The notes under the pieces are model-generated. The model saw only the letters and a list, made by a program, of their open reading frames with translations, did no database searches and was not told the origin of the DNA. The translations under genes were made by a program, and so were the position numbers. A stretch of 64,000 nucleotides of DNA from Glandiceps talaboti (taxonomy: Eukaryota; Hemichordata; Enteropneusta; Spengelidae): contig NC_135564.1 in NCBI RefSeq assembly GCF_964340395.1, positions 2,631,501-2,695,500 on the forward strand, in the 5' to 3' direction. Positions 1 through 14,108 of the stretch are shown here, one piece after another. How positions within the stretch are numbered: position 1 is the stretch's first letter; every line of letters starts with the position of its first letter.

Positions 1-78
1 TTGAGTACTTTTCTTTGAAGATGGCAAGTTGATGAAATCTACCGGTGGTTGTTAGCATTTAATTGCAGGGTTATCTCT

Positions 79-124
79 AGCCCAGAGACTTGGCTATCTG
101 GCACAATACACTGGCTTGACAAAT
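79..124 (+). repeat. Dispersed repeat, family g, copy 1
   Basis: 'agcccagagacttggctatc' then 'tggc...ctggcttgaca'. The inverse lies at 33327-33353 and a partial copy (agcccagagacttg) at 9836. Confidence 0.45.
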
Positions 125-2480
125 GAATATGACACCTATCATGTAGAAAACAATCAATTTTTACAGAGCTCCCATTCTACATTATAAGTTCTTACATTTT
201 GTAGAACATGGGAAAATCACAACACCAATAGAAAACAATATTTTTGGTTGTATAATATCAATAGTTTTGCTATAATCTACATTATAAATAAGTTCTTAAA
301 ATTTGGCAAAAAAAACAATAACTTTATCTTGCCGATCTAACAGAGTTGTTTATACCATAGATTTCACTGTCTATGGGTATACTGGCATTTTGGCATAGAA
401 TGTTTTCAAGGACAGTGTGTGGTTAATTTGTACAAGACAACAACTGATGTAATGATTCTCTATTGTTTTTGTTAATGATAGGGTGGAGCTGATTGTTATG
501 CATCTACAATGGACACTGAAGAACTGTGATTACAAACTATGGTATCTCATGAATAAATACTACTATGGAGGTAGATTCCATAATTACCTCTATTTGGATG
601 TGTGATTTCTAGGGTGCATCAAATCAGCTTAGATGGTCCACTGGTACGTATATGTACGTGTGTGCGTGCATGCATGTATTGTGTGTGTGTGTACGTGTGT
701 ACATAATTTGTGTATGTACATTTGTATATATGTATATGTGTGTACATATGACAAGTTTTTTTCTTGAAACAACATCAAAATGAAGAGTGAAAGTCGTGCA
801 CCTATATCATAATACTGTCTACACCTACACAACACTGCTTTCATATTACAAGTATTTCAGTAAGCATTGTCAAAAGTTAAAGGTCAATATCAAAGTAAAT
901 CTGTCAAATATACCTGAGCTGGGTATTACTGTGAAGTCTGAGAATGAGAGTAGCTATACGATACAATTAACAAGTTGAGTCAATGCTAAAATAAATCACC
1001 ATAATTTATAAAAGTCTGAACAATATAGTAACTCCTTGCTGTATGAATACCCGACGGCTGGCTCCACTGACGCCAGGTACAATACAGTTTCTAAGAGTAC
1101 GTCTGCCAGCTTTAGTGTGTAGATTGTTCTACAACTACTTTACACTTCAACTTGAATTTGGATCAGTAGTGTATATGTAACTGGTAAAAGTTACAAAGTA
1201 TAGAAATGAAATTTTGGTTAGAATCCCCACCAACTTTACTGGAACCTAATATGCAACATACAGTAGGCTTGATACAAGTGAGTGACCACAGAGCTGTTGT
1301 CTTTTACTTGCAGCTAGATTAATCAAGCATGTCACCACAAGGTCAGGTTTTTTTTTTACGACCACTGACCACTGAGGTGGAGGTGAAGCAGTTGTTGTTT
1401 TTCATATAGAGAAAGATATAGCTTATCACAGACTTGAAACAGTGCTTATGATATTATGTGTCAAGTTGAGCAACGGTTACTTCTAAAGACGATCATGTTT
1501 CAACTGTCAAAAGGTACCAATGCTACATGTAATCAGTTATGTACATATACACTGTGCACACCCACTCAATTACTTAGAAACTTTCACTCACTAAAATACA
1601 ATAAAAGTTGTTCCCATGACAAAAAGTTCAAGTGCAAGTTTGTTGTTGATTTCACTCACCACTGGAATACAAATGTAATCAAAATGCTGTTGGGACCACA
1701 TGGTTGGTGTCGTATGTAGGGCTTCACTCCCTGTGTCCTGCTTCTCAACCTAACTACTTTCAATAGGGTTTCAGAGCCTTATTGACTGTGAATGAATCCA
1801 GTGTTGACAGTGAGTTTAAAACGGCACTCAAGCACACTCGGTCATCATACAGGTGACATCCATGCCCCAAGGTGTTGGCATTCAAGTTCTAATACCAGAA
1901 TTCAAATCTGTGGTTTCTCCAAAATCTGACCAGAAATCATGATCGAGAATCCCGCGAACTCAGTGGCAGCTACGTTCAGCTGGACGCTATAATGATTTGA
2001 AAGGACGGCTATTCACTGACCTCAATAACACTGATTTGCATGTGTTTAAGAGAAAAGACCGATTCTTACTGTCTCTTTTAGACAGTATACTGCTAAGCCA
2101 TTGACAAATCAATGAATTCGGTTGATACTTTATTAGGCCGACATTTGAATAACAATAAGAAGCTATGACTCCTACCATCAAATAATGGAGTTGAGACAAT
2201 GAACTACAATTGGTGTTTTTTAAAAACCCTGGACAGAGAAGGGTCATTATGGGACGAAGTTCACAGGTGTATGTTGGTATTGTGTTCTGTAATCAATGCT
2301 ATTTCACTGTAAATTGTTTTCATCTCATTAACAGTTTCCTTTCTTAAAACTTAAAAAAAGAAGAGATTGATTTGGAAGCAGTTTTAATATAGCTGTGTTA
2401 TTTAATAATATTTTACTGTACCACTGTGTCCTCTCATCAAAGGCATTTTATAATTTAAAAATTTTTTTTTTTAAATTGTT

Positions 2481-2486
<6 letters not shown>

Positions 2487-2511
<25 letters not shown>

Positions 2512-2525
2512 GGGGGGGGGGGGGG
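2487..2525. repeat. Poly(T) then poly(G) run
   Basis: About 24 T followed directly by 15 G. Such homopolymer junctions often carry assembly length errors. Confidence 0.9.
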
Positions 2526-3013
2526 TTCACTCATAAAAACTGTGTTTTGTTGTGATTTACCAAATAGTCAGAGATAGGAGCCCACCAAATTTTAATGCAT
2601 CACAAAATTGATATGTGTAAGAGGCTAATGTTTTTCCACTAAATCAAATGACAATAACTGAATGGTAGAAATAGAAAACATGTTTATAAGTTATGTTAAA
2701 AATATATTGTTCTTTTCTTTTCTTTCATAATATTATAATTTGAATTTGAATTTGAATTTGAAAAAAAATGCATCAAAGGTTGCAATGCTCAAACACGATT
2801 CTAGTACAATAGTACACTTTTAATATACATACCAAGTGTTCAAGGTTGTAACTTTCACCAACTGTTGTATGGAAGTTTTATTAGTATTGTAAACTTTTTG
2901 ATTGTCTGTAGCAGCCTATTATAACACGAGGTAATTTTTATATGTTGGTTCCAAGTAAATACAAAATGATATGTAAACCTTCCATGAAACATAACAGAAA
3001 AGTAAAATATATC

Positions 3014-3286
3014 TAGGGGTGAACAAATCCACTGGTCCTGGGTCCAGGACTAGCGATTTTTTGGGGCGGACCACACTAATTTTACCTTGTCTGGTCAGTT
3101 GGACCAGTACCTTACTGTTAGTAACTATGTTAAAAAGTCGTCTGGATATACAGATTCATAGGCAAGATTTAATGTTTCACATTAGCGGGACCTAGCTGGG
3201 ACCACTAATTCTTTCAGCAGGACCACTGGATTTTTAAGGCACTGGTCCGGGGACCACCAGTTCACAAAATGATTTGTTCACCCCTG
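3014..3286. mobile_element. Palindromic MITE, hAT-like ends
   Basis: Begins taggggtgaacaaatccact and ends with the inverse, ...atttgttcacccctg. Inner parts (ccactggtcctgg / ccggggaccaccagt) are also related. The 5-base sequence ATATC stands directly on both sides (3009-3013 and 3287-3291), as a duplicated target would. It is about 270 bases with no coding capacity, so non-autonomous. Ends of the form (C/T)AGGGGTG are usual in hAT elements; that class is inference. Confidence 0.6.
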
Positions 3287-3291
3287 ATATC

Positions 3292-6200
3292 TGTTATCAT
3301 AGACATTGGAGAGAGCTCTCTCTAAAGCATCTATGGTGCAACCTTTCCATACAGGGATACAGATACAAGAATGACATCATCCCTTATTGTAAATTCTCCT
3401 CTGTGTACAGGTCACACACTTCAACTTGGGCATAATAAGGTAGTCTAGTCAGGTAAAAGGTTATCTGAGTGCATGAGTTCTGTTGAGTCTCAAAAACGGT
3501 ATTTTCATTTACTGTCATTCCTATGGGAATTCCACACCCAAACCTATGTATGACTTATAAACTGTGACCTAATAACATTTCACAGAATAGATTCCAGACA
3601 TCATCAAGTATGTTACAAGTAAACAACACAGAGACAGGAATGATCCTGAAAAGTTTTGATGACTCTGAACATATTACATTGTGCTGTATTCTGATATAAT
3701 TTCTAATGGTGTACCCAAGTTATGCATTGATGCATTGTTGCAATGCGGTTTTACTAGGTATTAAACACATTCACTAGTGGGTGGATAACTGCTATCTTAT
3801 GTGATTTTGTACTAGTAACTATGGCATCATATAGCAGAATGTAATACTGTGTTTGATGTCTTCACATGTGCAATTTCTGTTCTCTCCTTTAAGACTTTTG
3901 AGGTGAGAAAACAGAAGATAGATGAATGGAAGACTATTTTCTAAGCCATGGCATTAGTCTAGGGCTATTCATATCTTTGAATCTCAAGATGTGAGGCCAT
4001 GGATAGCCTCTAGACTACCAAAGCATATACTAGTAATTATTTAACATTTGTATGAACATATATCTTGAACTATCTTAATGCCAAACTTGTATCTAGCCCT
4101 GCAGAGACTTCAGTGTCTTGGTGTAGAGAGCTTCTCCAGATAGTAACACCAGGACAAATCTCTTGGGGAAACTGTACCTGAATTTTATCATGTTTACAAT
4201 TACTGCAAATATGTGTTTGACTTTTTTGACATTCTCACTAGCTAGACGTGTGTTCTATTGCGACCACAAAGACGCCCTGTGGTTTGAAAACCGGCATGTT
4301 TTTGATAGCCAACAGTAATCTGGTGAAATCACACTCAATGTTTTAAGAATATCATGAAATGATGGTGTGGACTCAGTGAGTAATTTTTCAGGTCTTATAT
4401 ACTAACGATATAATAATACTACTTCTGATTATAAACTGAGGAACATTGACAGGAATCATTCATGTGAACACAGCAAGATAAACAAATCAAAATATGACAG
4501 ATATTTTCATATGAAATTATTTCACAAAATTAAGTCTAAGGAATCTACCATTCATATTCTCAAATGACATCTGACTCAGAAACATTGCAATGAATCTCTG
4601 GACAATTTTGCTCATTAAGACAGGAATCTTTAATATGTTTTGTAAGTTCTAGCATTACATAGCAGATGGCCTAACACAATACAAATGTCCTTGCTTACAT
4701 TCTTGTTGGAGTCATGTCTGTTATTTTCAAAGGACTACCACCCATACCTATGTATACACATCATTTTTTATCAGCAGATTTAGAGCCTGGAAGTTTGTGC
4801 ATATAATAAAAGTGAAAGACAAAAATAAATCTAAATATTTGCAAATTAATATACATGTATTTGCAAATTAATATACATATAAATTGATACAAACTAAGTG
4901 TTAGTCTAGAGTCATGTCCTGAGGGGATTTCAGCTAACACCTCCCATGATGGGTGGTGATATAGTATATACACTGACTGAGAGATTCCTCTCAAAGGACA
5001 CTTCGTTAACTCACTACAGAGTTACGTATATACAGTGATATTAAAAGGAGTGTTCACAATAAAGAATTTCCTCAGACTAAGGAAGTGTTTTGGGGTGAGT
5101 GTGGCTCCCTTTAAGTTAATTAGTCAATACTGAACATCAATTATGCCAGAAAAGTTATTTTCTTGTTTCAACTCCTTTTTGAAAGTTATAGGCAAACAAA
5201 GGCAGGGTTAGGTTTGCTTTCCTTTATGCTTCAGGACCCAGAAAAGTAATTTTCACCAATTTGGCATCATGTGACCGCTTTAAAATATTTAAAAAATTGG
5301 CAAAGCTTGTGCAGGGTAGATTCATTTGTGATCGGGTGCCTGGGCTGCCTCACGATGGTATTGTAGATAGCCTCCTCGGCTTTGAGAAAAGGCATAGCAT
5401 ATAGAATGCACATGCGTAGTCATTGCGCCGCAATGCATCTTTGGGTAAAATCACCCCCCAAAAATGCATAGTATATAGGACGTGTATGCGTACTAGTCAT
5501 TGGGCCACTGCATGAGTTATCAATTAAAATTGCTAAGAAGAATCACCGAATACAATGTATGATAACAATAACAATATTTCTATCAAACCAGTCTGTCTAC
5601 ATGTATTAATTGGCTATGATTTGATTTTTCTTCTCTTGAGATTTGGAGTATGTATCTCTTTAGTATAGTCACCATTATTAGTTCATGCATGCCGCTATCT
5701 GTCAATTAGTTGATGCATGCCGCTACCGGTCAATTAGTTTCATTAAGTGTGTGATCACCTAAACGTTGAGGATGTCCTACTAATGTTTCACTGTACAAGA
5801 CTTGATGTAAAAACACAACTCCCTGCAAATACTTGGCTCACATCCAAACTATGACAGAGTGGGTTGTATAAAACAGTATACATGGACTCATTTTTAAGAT
5901 ACTTGCTGACATCGTGACCCAAAACTTTGATGACTTCCACAGCTAAATAATGTACCTCTTTATTGTTGTGTTCTTCATTTGGTTCAGAAGCATAGCTGAG
6001 ATAATTCAGTATGTGATTTATGACAGTAAAGGTGCTGGGTTGGTTCTGTGGAACGGAACTCTAGAAGGCTACACTACATACATTTATCATGTCTGTTTAT
6101 TAAAAGACAACACAGATGACACTGTGAGTCATCTTCACTGTGCTCTGCTGTCTAGTTCTTTATATTAAATTGCATACTGTTGAGTGATTTTCGAAAACAT

Positions 6201-6931
6201 CATCACTCAACAAAATTGACAGCCTCAATAATACACAACCAACGTCATAACAGGTAGCTTTAACATTAATTACATGTATGAGAACACAAAATGGCTGACA
6301 TGTCTAATTATGCAAATTAGTTATACTGTCATCTCTTGTTTCTGGCTAACAAATTTCCCTAAATTGCTAAAAACAACAATTTAACTGGGAAGTGGGTCAG
6401 GCCCATTTCTATTTTATTTTATAAAATAATAGCATACAAAAACATCACCACATGTTTCCCTTTAATGGCATTAAATTTTATGAGAAATAAAAATGTAACT
6501 TCAAAGCATAAAATAGTGTGTCAGGTTACGGTGAAAAACTACTAAAATAGTGTCATCTTATACAGCTTATGATCTGTTAATGAATTTGACATGAAGTTTT
6601 ATCCATGCAAGACCAAAATTTTCAATGTCTATAATTTACTTGAAGACTTTCTGACTTCTGCCTTTCATATTCCAATCCTTATATATTTACTGTATATAAT
6701 GACTGACTAATATTCCATCTTAGAATTAACAAACCCAGGATCTTCATTCAGAAACCCAGACATATGGTGTTTTTCACTTTATCTGTTCCTTGGCCGCTGG
6801 TTCTTGCTATGTACATTTATGTATCAAGGAATAACAGCAGACACATTTGCATACAAGAACCCACAATGCATTATGGGAATGCTTCTTAGACTTATTATCA
6901 TCACAAGAACTTGACTGTCTGTCTGTGCTTG
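3292..6931. other. No exon supported
   Basis: AT-rich single-copy-looking DNA. A short duplication, 'atgcatgccgctatctgtca' / 'atgcatgccgctaccggtca', lies at 5685-5740. One plus-strand segment with both splice signals (5988-6123) is discussed among the rejected items. Confidence 0.5.
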
Positions 6932-6992
6932 TGTATGTATTGTATGTATGTATGTATGTATGTATGTATGTATGTATGTATGTATGTATGTA

Positions 6993-7083
<91 letters not shown>
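6932..7083. repeat. (GTAT)n-(GT)n compound microsatellite
   Basis: About 15 GTAT units pass directly into more than 40 GT units. Open frames across it on both strands are artefacts. Confidence 0.95.
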
Positions 7084-7085
<2 letters not shown>

Positions 7086-8121
7086 ATGCATGGGTATATA
7101 TTGTATGCATATAGGTATGTCTACAAGCACTGTCCATGATCACCATTCAAATTCCAACACAAAATGTAGGAGGGTGACTCTAATACCTGTCCTAGTAATA
7201 CAACATTCTTGTAGACAAGACTCTGAATAAACAAATCGGATACAAGAATCAGAAATTATCCAGACACTCTATGACAATGACCTATTCTTTCAAAGTGAGA
7301 AGCCCCAACAGACGATACTAGGACCAACTCAAGTTTTTAGTACCACCAGGGCACTTTAAAAAATACCCCAACTTTCTTAAGTTACATCACATGACAAAGA
7401 CTTATCTGTTCTGATTTCATTACAAATATTTTCCCTATCAATTTACCCCAAACCTTCTCAAATTATTTTGCTTTTGTTGTTATTCTAAGCGATATTTTGG
7501 AGAAATAAATAACTGGATTTCCGTTTCTTTTGCCTCAATTTCCGATCGTATAAAGTGGTACATATTAACCAGCATCCACTCAACCACACCTTATAACTAA
7601 AACAGTGCTCTGAAGTCATAGTTCCTAACTTAAAGCATAAATAATTTACCTAGTATATTTCAACTAAGTCACTCAGCCTTCTTCAGTTGTTATTATATCT
7701 ACTCCCATCATATAAGTCATTCTATGGATGTATCTCACCTAATACATCCATGGTCATTCCATAGCCATGTAGGGTCTATGGTCATTCCCACTGCATTGAC
7801 AATCAGAGATTTTCAGGGGTGGTCTTTAGAAACCCAATATGTCAGTTTCCAATGGTATTGACAATAACCACTTTACACCTCATTATAACTAGTGTTAACA
7901 AGACTAATTAGAGGAAATAAGAGACACTCATTAAATTTCTAATCTTTAACATTTGGTGACATACCAATTCTACAAATCAACAAATGAGCAACAAGGCACT
8001 CTGTCACTGTTATCTTTCACAAATATTTGCTTCATTAAAAAAAGTCAAATTTCAACTCCTAAAAAGAAGAAAAAAATCTTTCGTTTTCACTGTTATGGCT
8101 CTTGTAGACAAAATATAACAA

Positions 8122-8227
8122 ACACATACATACACACATACACACACATATACATACACACACATGCAATCACACACACACACATACATACATACACACA
8201 TACACACATATACATACACACACGCAA

Positions 8228-8280
<53 letters not shown>
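8122..8280. repeat. (CA)n/(CATA)n microsatellite
   Basis: Interrupted CA and CATA units, ending in a pure CA run; includes a duplicated block 'acacacacgcaatcacac'. Confidence 0.95.
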
Positions 8281-8283
<3 letters not shown>

Positions 8284-9105
8284 TTATCTTTTTTTCAATT
8301 TCACCCAAAGTGTGTCTATTATGCAGTTTTAGTATGTTTGTGAGTATAACATACTTTCAGAGTCAATGAACAAACTGACACACATTTCTTCAACAAGAAC
8401 AAAAAGTTAAATTTTATAATTATGAGATAATTATAACATCAATGGATTAGAAAGTGACTCCTAATCTGAAAACAAGTCTACCTTCCTCCCCACTGTTTGT
8501 ATATTTGTATTCACAGTGCATGTTTTGAAACGTGAATCTCAATCTGAAAACTGGGTTGCAAATTAACATAAGTTACTTTTTTTTATAACTCCAGATTGAT
8601 AACTGTATAATATATATTTGAAATATGAATTGGAAATTGATGGCATACATTGACTTTCTTTTCTTTTTTCCAGGATAATCGGCACACATGTGGATCTTAT
8701 TCCGAAAATTGGACCAATACCAACCACCCCCTCTAGGGACAACTCCCCTTTCTAGACTACTGTAATGTGCTTGCTTATACAGGGAAATTTGATTTTGTAA
8801 GCAATCTAAACATATCAGAGAAAGGAAGATATCTCTGCTTGGGTTTGGGCAATCAATGCTTACAAGATGATGTAAGTATCACTTAATTAATGGAAATCGT
8901 TGATTTGCCACAATTCATCACTATTTTAATCAAGATAAAGTTGCATTCTTTTGGAGAAGAAACTGCTGTAAGGGATTACATACTTAAATCCTTCCTATTC
9001 TCAGAAAAACAGCCCACAAAATTCTCAGTCTTACCAAATCCTTCATCAAGGCCTTTAGTTTAAATTGACGTCCTTCCTTTTTAATACCCTAGCAGACAGC
9101 TATTT

Positions 9106-9173
9106 GTGTGGATGTCTGGGTGTGTGTGTATGTGAGTGTATGTGTGTGTGCATGTGTGTGGGTGTGTGTATGA

Positions 9174-9212
<39 letters not shown>

Positions 9213-9255
9213 TGTGTGTTTGTGTGTGTGTATGTGTGTGTGTAAGTGTGAATGT
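9106..9255. repeat. (GT)n microsatellite, interrupted
   Basis: GT repeats with scattered A interruptions. Confidence 0.95.
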
Positions 9256-9949
9256 ATGTATTTCTTTTCACTTGATTTTGGAATGTGTGTGGCACTTGTT
9301 AGCTTTAGAAGTCTCAGATTTCGATGCAAATCTCTCTCTCTTTCTCTCTTATACCTGAAATGTATACAACTACCCTTGGTTGTCAAAACTCAAGATTCAC
9401 AATTTCCTGTAATAGTTTACAATACTGGTATACTTATACCACAAACCTGATCAATTTAAACTGTTTTCTAACTGCATAATTTTCTAGTTAGTTGATAATT
9501 AATAGAAGAACTCTGATGTTACAATTTATATACACCAAACTGTACAAGAACCAAGCACATAAATTTAGCTACTGTATCAGGCACCCAGGTCTCCATAAAA
9601 TCAACAATTACTGGGTTTGAAACTTGTGGCATATATATACATATCATCTAGCCACAATTTATAGCTTTTTACCGGAATCTATGTTAACCTATTTAATAGT
9701 ATACAGGGTGAAAGATATATTTTATAGTAGATGGGGTGGCTTGGGTTCCTGGCTATATATATATATATACTGGGTTAACTCATCCACCACATGTTCAACA
9801 AGACACTAAACATTCTCAAACTACTAAATAATTTAGCCCAGAGACTTGACTGTTAGGGCTTGAAAATAAATGTTTAAGAAAGCAGCCTGTGAAAATTACC
9901 CTAGAGTTGAGTCGTGTGGGGATTGTTGGTGCTCAGTGCTCACTGGGAA

Positions 9950-10040
9950 AGGCATAGTCTGGATGCCAACGTGGTCTCGAACTAAACCTGTGAGTGGAGG
10001 TGTAAATTGTAACGATACCGTATAGTCAGTAAACTAGGAA
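9950..10040 (+). repeat. Dispersed repeat, family f, copy 1
   Basis: 'tagtctggatgccaacgtgg' ... 'gtgagtggaggtgtaaattg' ... 'taacgataccgtata' recurs diverged at 21888-22000. Element class unknown. Confidence 0.5.
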
Positions 10041-11532
10041 GGCAAGAGAAAAAAAACCCACTCCAAGGGACTCCACACTCAGTGAAAATGGACATGGCAA
10101 ATCTCCAGGCTATAAAAAATTTGACTGAATATTGCTTGAACCATTTGGAGAACGGACAGTCCACACACGTGTCACAAAGCCAGACACAACAAATGCATAT
10201 GTCCTATTTCATTAACACTTTTCAAATAAAATCCCCTCAAATCTCCTAACGCCATACAATAATGAAAACTATACCCCACTAATCCTATAACTCCATACAA
10301 ACCTCACACTAACCTCAACTCCACAATAGACCAGTATGTCCCATCCCTATCTTTGCTAAACTCAAAACAAAATTTGTCCCCTACTTTCCAAACACTCCAA
10401 ACATCAGACAAGTCCCACCCTACCTCATCTCTCAACCCTACACAGCCAGTTATGCGTAATAACACATATATTAACAAAGTGGCATTCTCAGTTCACTTTT
10501 GAACATCAACATATTTTGTTCAACCAAAATACTACCATTTGGAACCCATCATGCGCTCCAAGAAATACAGGCACCAAGAATGAACTCCACCAGTCTGTGT
10601 GAGTAGGATGAATGAAAGTTGTCCTGACAGAGTATAGATTATCATCTACACGTAGTACATTACTAGTATCTAATGATAGCCAATTATAGTCTATGTAGAA
10701 CACAAGCCAAGTGATGTATCAACACCAAAGTCTGTTCCCAGGCCCTGGTTTGTTGTGATTACACTTTTATCTAGACCTTTCCGTGTACGCATGTCAGTCA
10801 CTACATACATACAGACAGTCTATATTCAGATCTTTACTATTTAACAGTCTATTCAAGAATATTTTTGTGAATGTATGTAATCCATACAATACGATAAGTA
10901 TATAGTTTACATACATACTCTGAAAGTGTGAAACAAGCTAATTAGACATATTTCAGTTTAGCTATAATTTTGCCAAATCAGTATTTCCAAGATGGGCGAA
11001 AAAAAATAAAGAAAGAAGTGCAATTCTTCCCAGCTAATTATTCTGTTGTAATTTCAATAATTATAGTATATATGTTCCTAAAATGAAAGCAGTTTCTACA
11101 ACATTCACCTTTTTGGACAACCCCATTGATCTGAAAAATGTAAAATAAAATATCTTCTGCAAAAGCACACAGATTATTATATTTGTGATGCACAATTTAT
11201 TGAAGTGGATTTTTCACAGGATGACAACTACAATCAAAATTGTGATCATTACTATTGAGACAAAGATATGGGGGAAACATACACTGAATACTACAAACTG
11301 TGCCGAAGTAAAATAGTATATGTGAAGATCCCTTTTGATTGCCTCTAGTAGCCTTCTCCTATTACATCAATTGTTGTTGTTAAACTGTTGTTGTTTTTTG
11401 AGTTCTAATACTGTAACAATACATAACCAATGTATGAAACAGTGTCCTTGTAAAATATTACGATAAATTGACGTCTGTTTTTACACATATATACAATCTA
11501 ATGGAAATGTCTGGTTTTTTTTGTACAAACTC

Positions 11533-11534
<2 letters not shown>

Positions 11535-11570
<36 letters not shown>

Positions 11571-11571
11571 G
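11535..11571. repeat. (CAGA)n microsatellite
   Basis: About nine CAGA units. Confidence 0.95.
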
Positions 11572-12946
11572 CCAGATAGATAAACTAGCATTTTCCCCAC
11601 CCTCTATCCCTGTTTGTGAACTTTCACTACAAACTTTGCTCTGTCTCTACAGGGTATATCCGTTGATAATCTAAAGGCATGATTATTCAGACATTATACA
11701 TTGATGACTGTTACCCTTCATTTGAACTGTGAATTAACTAGCCAATATACCAACCATTGTTAGTACTCTATTGGGGTCATCCAGTTCATCATGGACTCTC
11801 ATTTTTAAATGCCAAACTTCACATTTTCCTATTTTTGTCTAATTTCAGACTGACAGGAAACAGATTTGGATTGGTTTAAGTCCACAGGAGGTCACTGTTT
11901 ATAAAAGCTTCTCTTGTTATTACAAAATTAACCCTTATTGTTATTATTTCAAACATATATGTTCATAATCACGCCACTCACTGTTGTTCACACCAGCTGT
12001 TTCTTTTTCAACATAAAATTACCCTTTTAAGATAATAGCATACAGAGAGTTTCTATATTCGAGAATATGAGGCCATTTTTAGAAATGACGCAAATATATG
12101 TTGACCCGATCATTCATGATTCACTATCTGTGTCTTGGGGTCACTAAAGATATAATACAGTCCTAAATTAAAATAGATTGTAAAATATAAATTATGAATT
12201 TGCCGGGTGAGAACTTGATACCGGTCTGTTTCCAGCTTCTTGTCTTGCAAGTACCCACAAGGGAGGAAAAGTCTAATAAAGTCTTGTCTGAGTTCACTTT
12301 TGCGGTACAGCACTTTATTACAACCATGTCTACTGTCGGCCATCATGCATGTGTCAGCTTTACTCACTGTCCTCATTCAGTGATTAAAACCATATGCAGC
12401 AGACTACAACTCATCACCATGAGTTTCCCTCCAAAAATTCGACACACAAATTCTTGCATTTGTGCAACTTTTTACACTTTCTTTGTTTATTTTCACTTCT
12501 GGTTGACAGTAGTTTAGTTTGACGATAATTTCCAAAAAATTTAAGTAAAATTGAGAAAATTTCTCCAAAAAATTTGATGCGTCCAATTTTTTTTGACAGG
12601 GTCATCCATATCATGGTGAGATATGAGAAGATAGCTACTGGTTGAGTAGACTCTCATTCAGTTTGTTGTATGTGGTAGGATTAGGCAAGAACATACACCC
12701 CACTTGGCGATAATGACTAAAAACAAAGTCTCACCTCCCTGCTGTGTAAATTTTAATACTCCCTCCTGACAAACTACATTAATGAGCTAAACTTAGAACA
12801 GAACAGGGTGGAAATCACGATAAACACACCTAATCAACCCTCTTACTATTTTTGGGTGATGTCTCATGAAGCTGAGATGCACTGCAAATCTATCAAAATA
12901 AGAGACAGTGATGTCGTTGACTATCATCCATCTATCGTTGCCTTAC

Positions 12947-13105
12947 CGTCACATAGATACACAACTCCTTAGACTTTTCTTTCTCTGTCACCTCCTCCTT
13001 CACCTCTTCTTTCTTCTCCTCTTTTTTCCCTTCTCCTGCCTCCTCTTCCTTGGGTTTTTCCACTTTTTTATCGTCAGTAGGCTTCTCAGTCTTAGTGTCT
13101 TCCAT
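12947..13105 (-). CDS. Glu/Lys-rich first coding exon
   Basis: Encodes exactly 53 residues, from MEDTKTEKPTDDKKVEKPKE through a Glu/Lys-rich stretch to KEKSKELCIYVT, and ends in a consensus donor, GTGACG|GTAAGG, in phase 0. I chose the ATG at 13105 because no acceptor AG lies close upstream on this strand and the reading frame becomes unremarkable before it. The acidic/basic head is probably disordered; the last residues (ELCIYVT) look like the first beta strand of a folded domain. It lies downstream of the CARD-gene linker exon on the same strand, and both end in phase 0, so it could be a third start for the same gene. It could equally be the first exon of a different gene continuing left. 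The product was not recognised. Confidence 0.5.
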
Positions 13106-14108
13106 AGTGCATGATGTGGATGGTAGGGAATCCGATAGATACAGGCGGTGTGTGCAAGAATGTCTTGTTAAATGGTACAATTTGTGTCACGTACGTACAT
13201 ACGACACCAGTCTTCCGGAGAACTGAGAGAGAGATGTTGTCCACAGTATGCTCAGGGCCAGTGCTTACTATGCTAACGCTAGCAAGTTGAAGGGGGCCAA
13301 TGTTAGTGTTACCTCATGCATAATTTATGAGCAGTGTGGAGGCTTAGGAAGATAGAGGAGAGCAACTGGTTGGTTCACATTAATTTGACATGATGCTACA
13401 TTCTCAAGTTTCACACACACACATACTTCCCGCCAAGCATACCAAGCCCCAGCTCCTTCAACTGATGACCTTTGACCAGGACATTTAAATATTCCTCTAA
13501 ATTCTTGTTGCAGAGAGACACTTGTGAGTTTAAACTTCTAATGGAATGAATAAGCTAAGATGTGATACAAAATTTCCTTCACGGCTCATTTGGACATAGT
13601 TCTGTTGACTGGACTACTCGAGTGGACTGTGAAAATTTACAGTTATCTGGATGGTATGCTATATTGTAAACTTGAACCATTGGAATCAATTCCATACTCA
13701 TTCCGGTACTCATTCCGGTGCTCATTCCGGACACAACAGAGATGGTTGTTTAATTCTCATATACACACTGTTCAGCTACCACAGTTTCAGTTCATACATC
13801 ACAGTTTTCAACTGGAGTCAGCAAACTTGCCCCATAAAATATCTGACATACTCACATGACACAAATTTATCTCTCACAAACAGTCAATTTTTTTTTGTTT
13901 TTTCCCCTGCAAACTTTTGAAATTTTCAACAGATTGCTTGCCATGTTTACAATAAACTCTGTCATTATTTGGAGTAGATTTACTTAAAAAATAATAATAC
14001 TAATAAAAGTACTATACAACATTTTGAGTAAAAACAGTGGCAGAGAAAGTGCAAGCTGTAAACATCGACTTGACAGCTAGAAAATTTGCAGACAATATTC
14101 CTTATCAG

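Larger units (their letters stand above)
1..3008. other. No exon supported
   Basis: A repeat copy at 79-124, a TG/TA-rich stretch at 650-750 and the homopolymers at 2487-2525. The open frames here lack convincing splice context. Confidence 0.5.
9387..12946. other. Probable intron or intergenic DNA
   Basis: Besides repeats f and CAGA, the stretch 12194-12400 is open on both strands and contains AATAAAG, which might be part of a decayed transposon. Nothing else seen. Confidence 0.45.

Noticed and set aside
1660-1737. Minus-strand 26-codon exon candidate with donor GTG|GTGAGT, phase 0 on both sides
   Set aside because: The acceptor (ggttgagaagcag) lacks a pyrimidine tract, and the peptide is not recognised, although the phase would suit the CARD-gene linker exon.
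5988-6123. Plus-strand exon-like segment (acceptor ttcatttggttcag, donor ACT|GTGAGT, 45 codons)
   Set aside because: Base composition is that of the introns, no family is recognised, and segments like this are expected a few times in 64 kb of AT-rich DNA.
6807-7230. Open frames of His/Thr or Val/Cys over the TG/CA repeats (also at 8052, 9065, 22560, 29008, 45032, 50246, 62044)
   Set aside because: Direct translations of microsatellites.
12736-12767. Minus-strand 31-base exon candidate after the Glu/Lys-rich exon
   Set aside because: Weak acceptor, very short, and no protein evidence.
12932-13180. Extending the Glu/Lys-rich exon upstream to an alternative start near 13180
   Set aside because: The extra residues look like translated 5' UTR, and the ATG at 13105 begins the biased composition.
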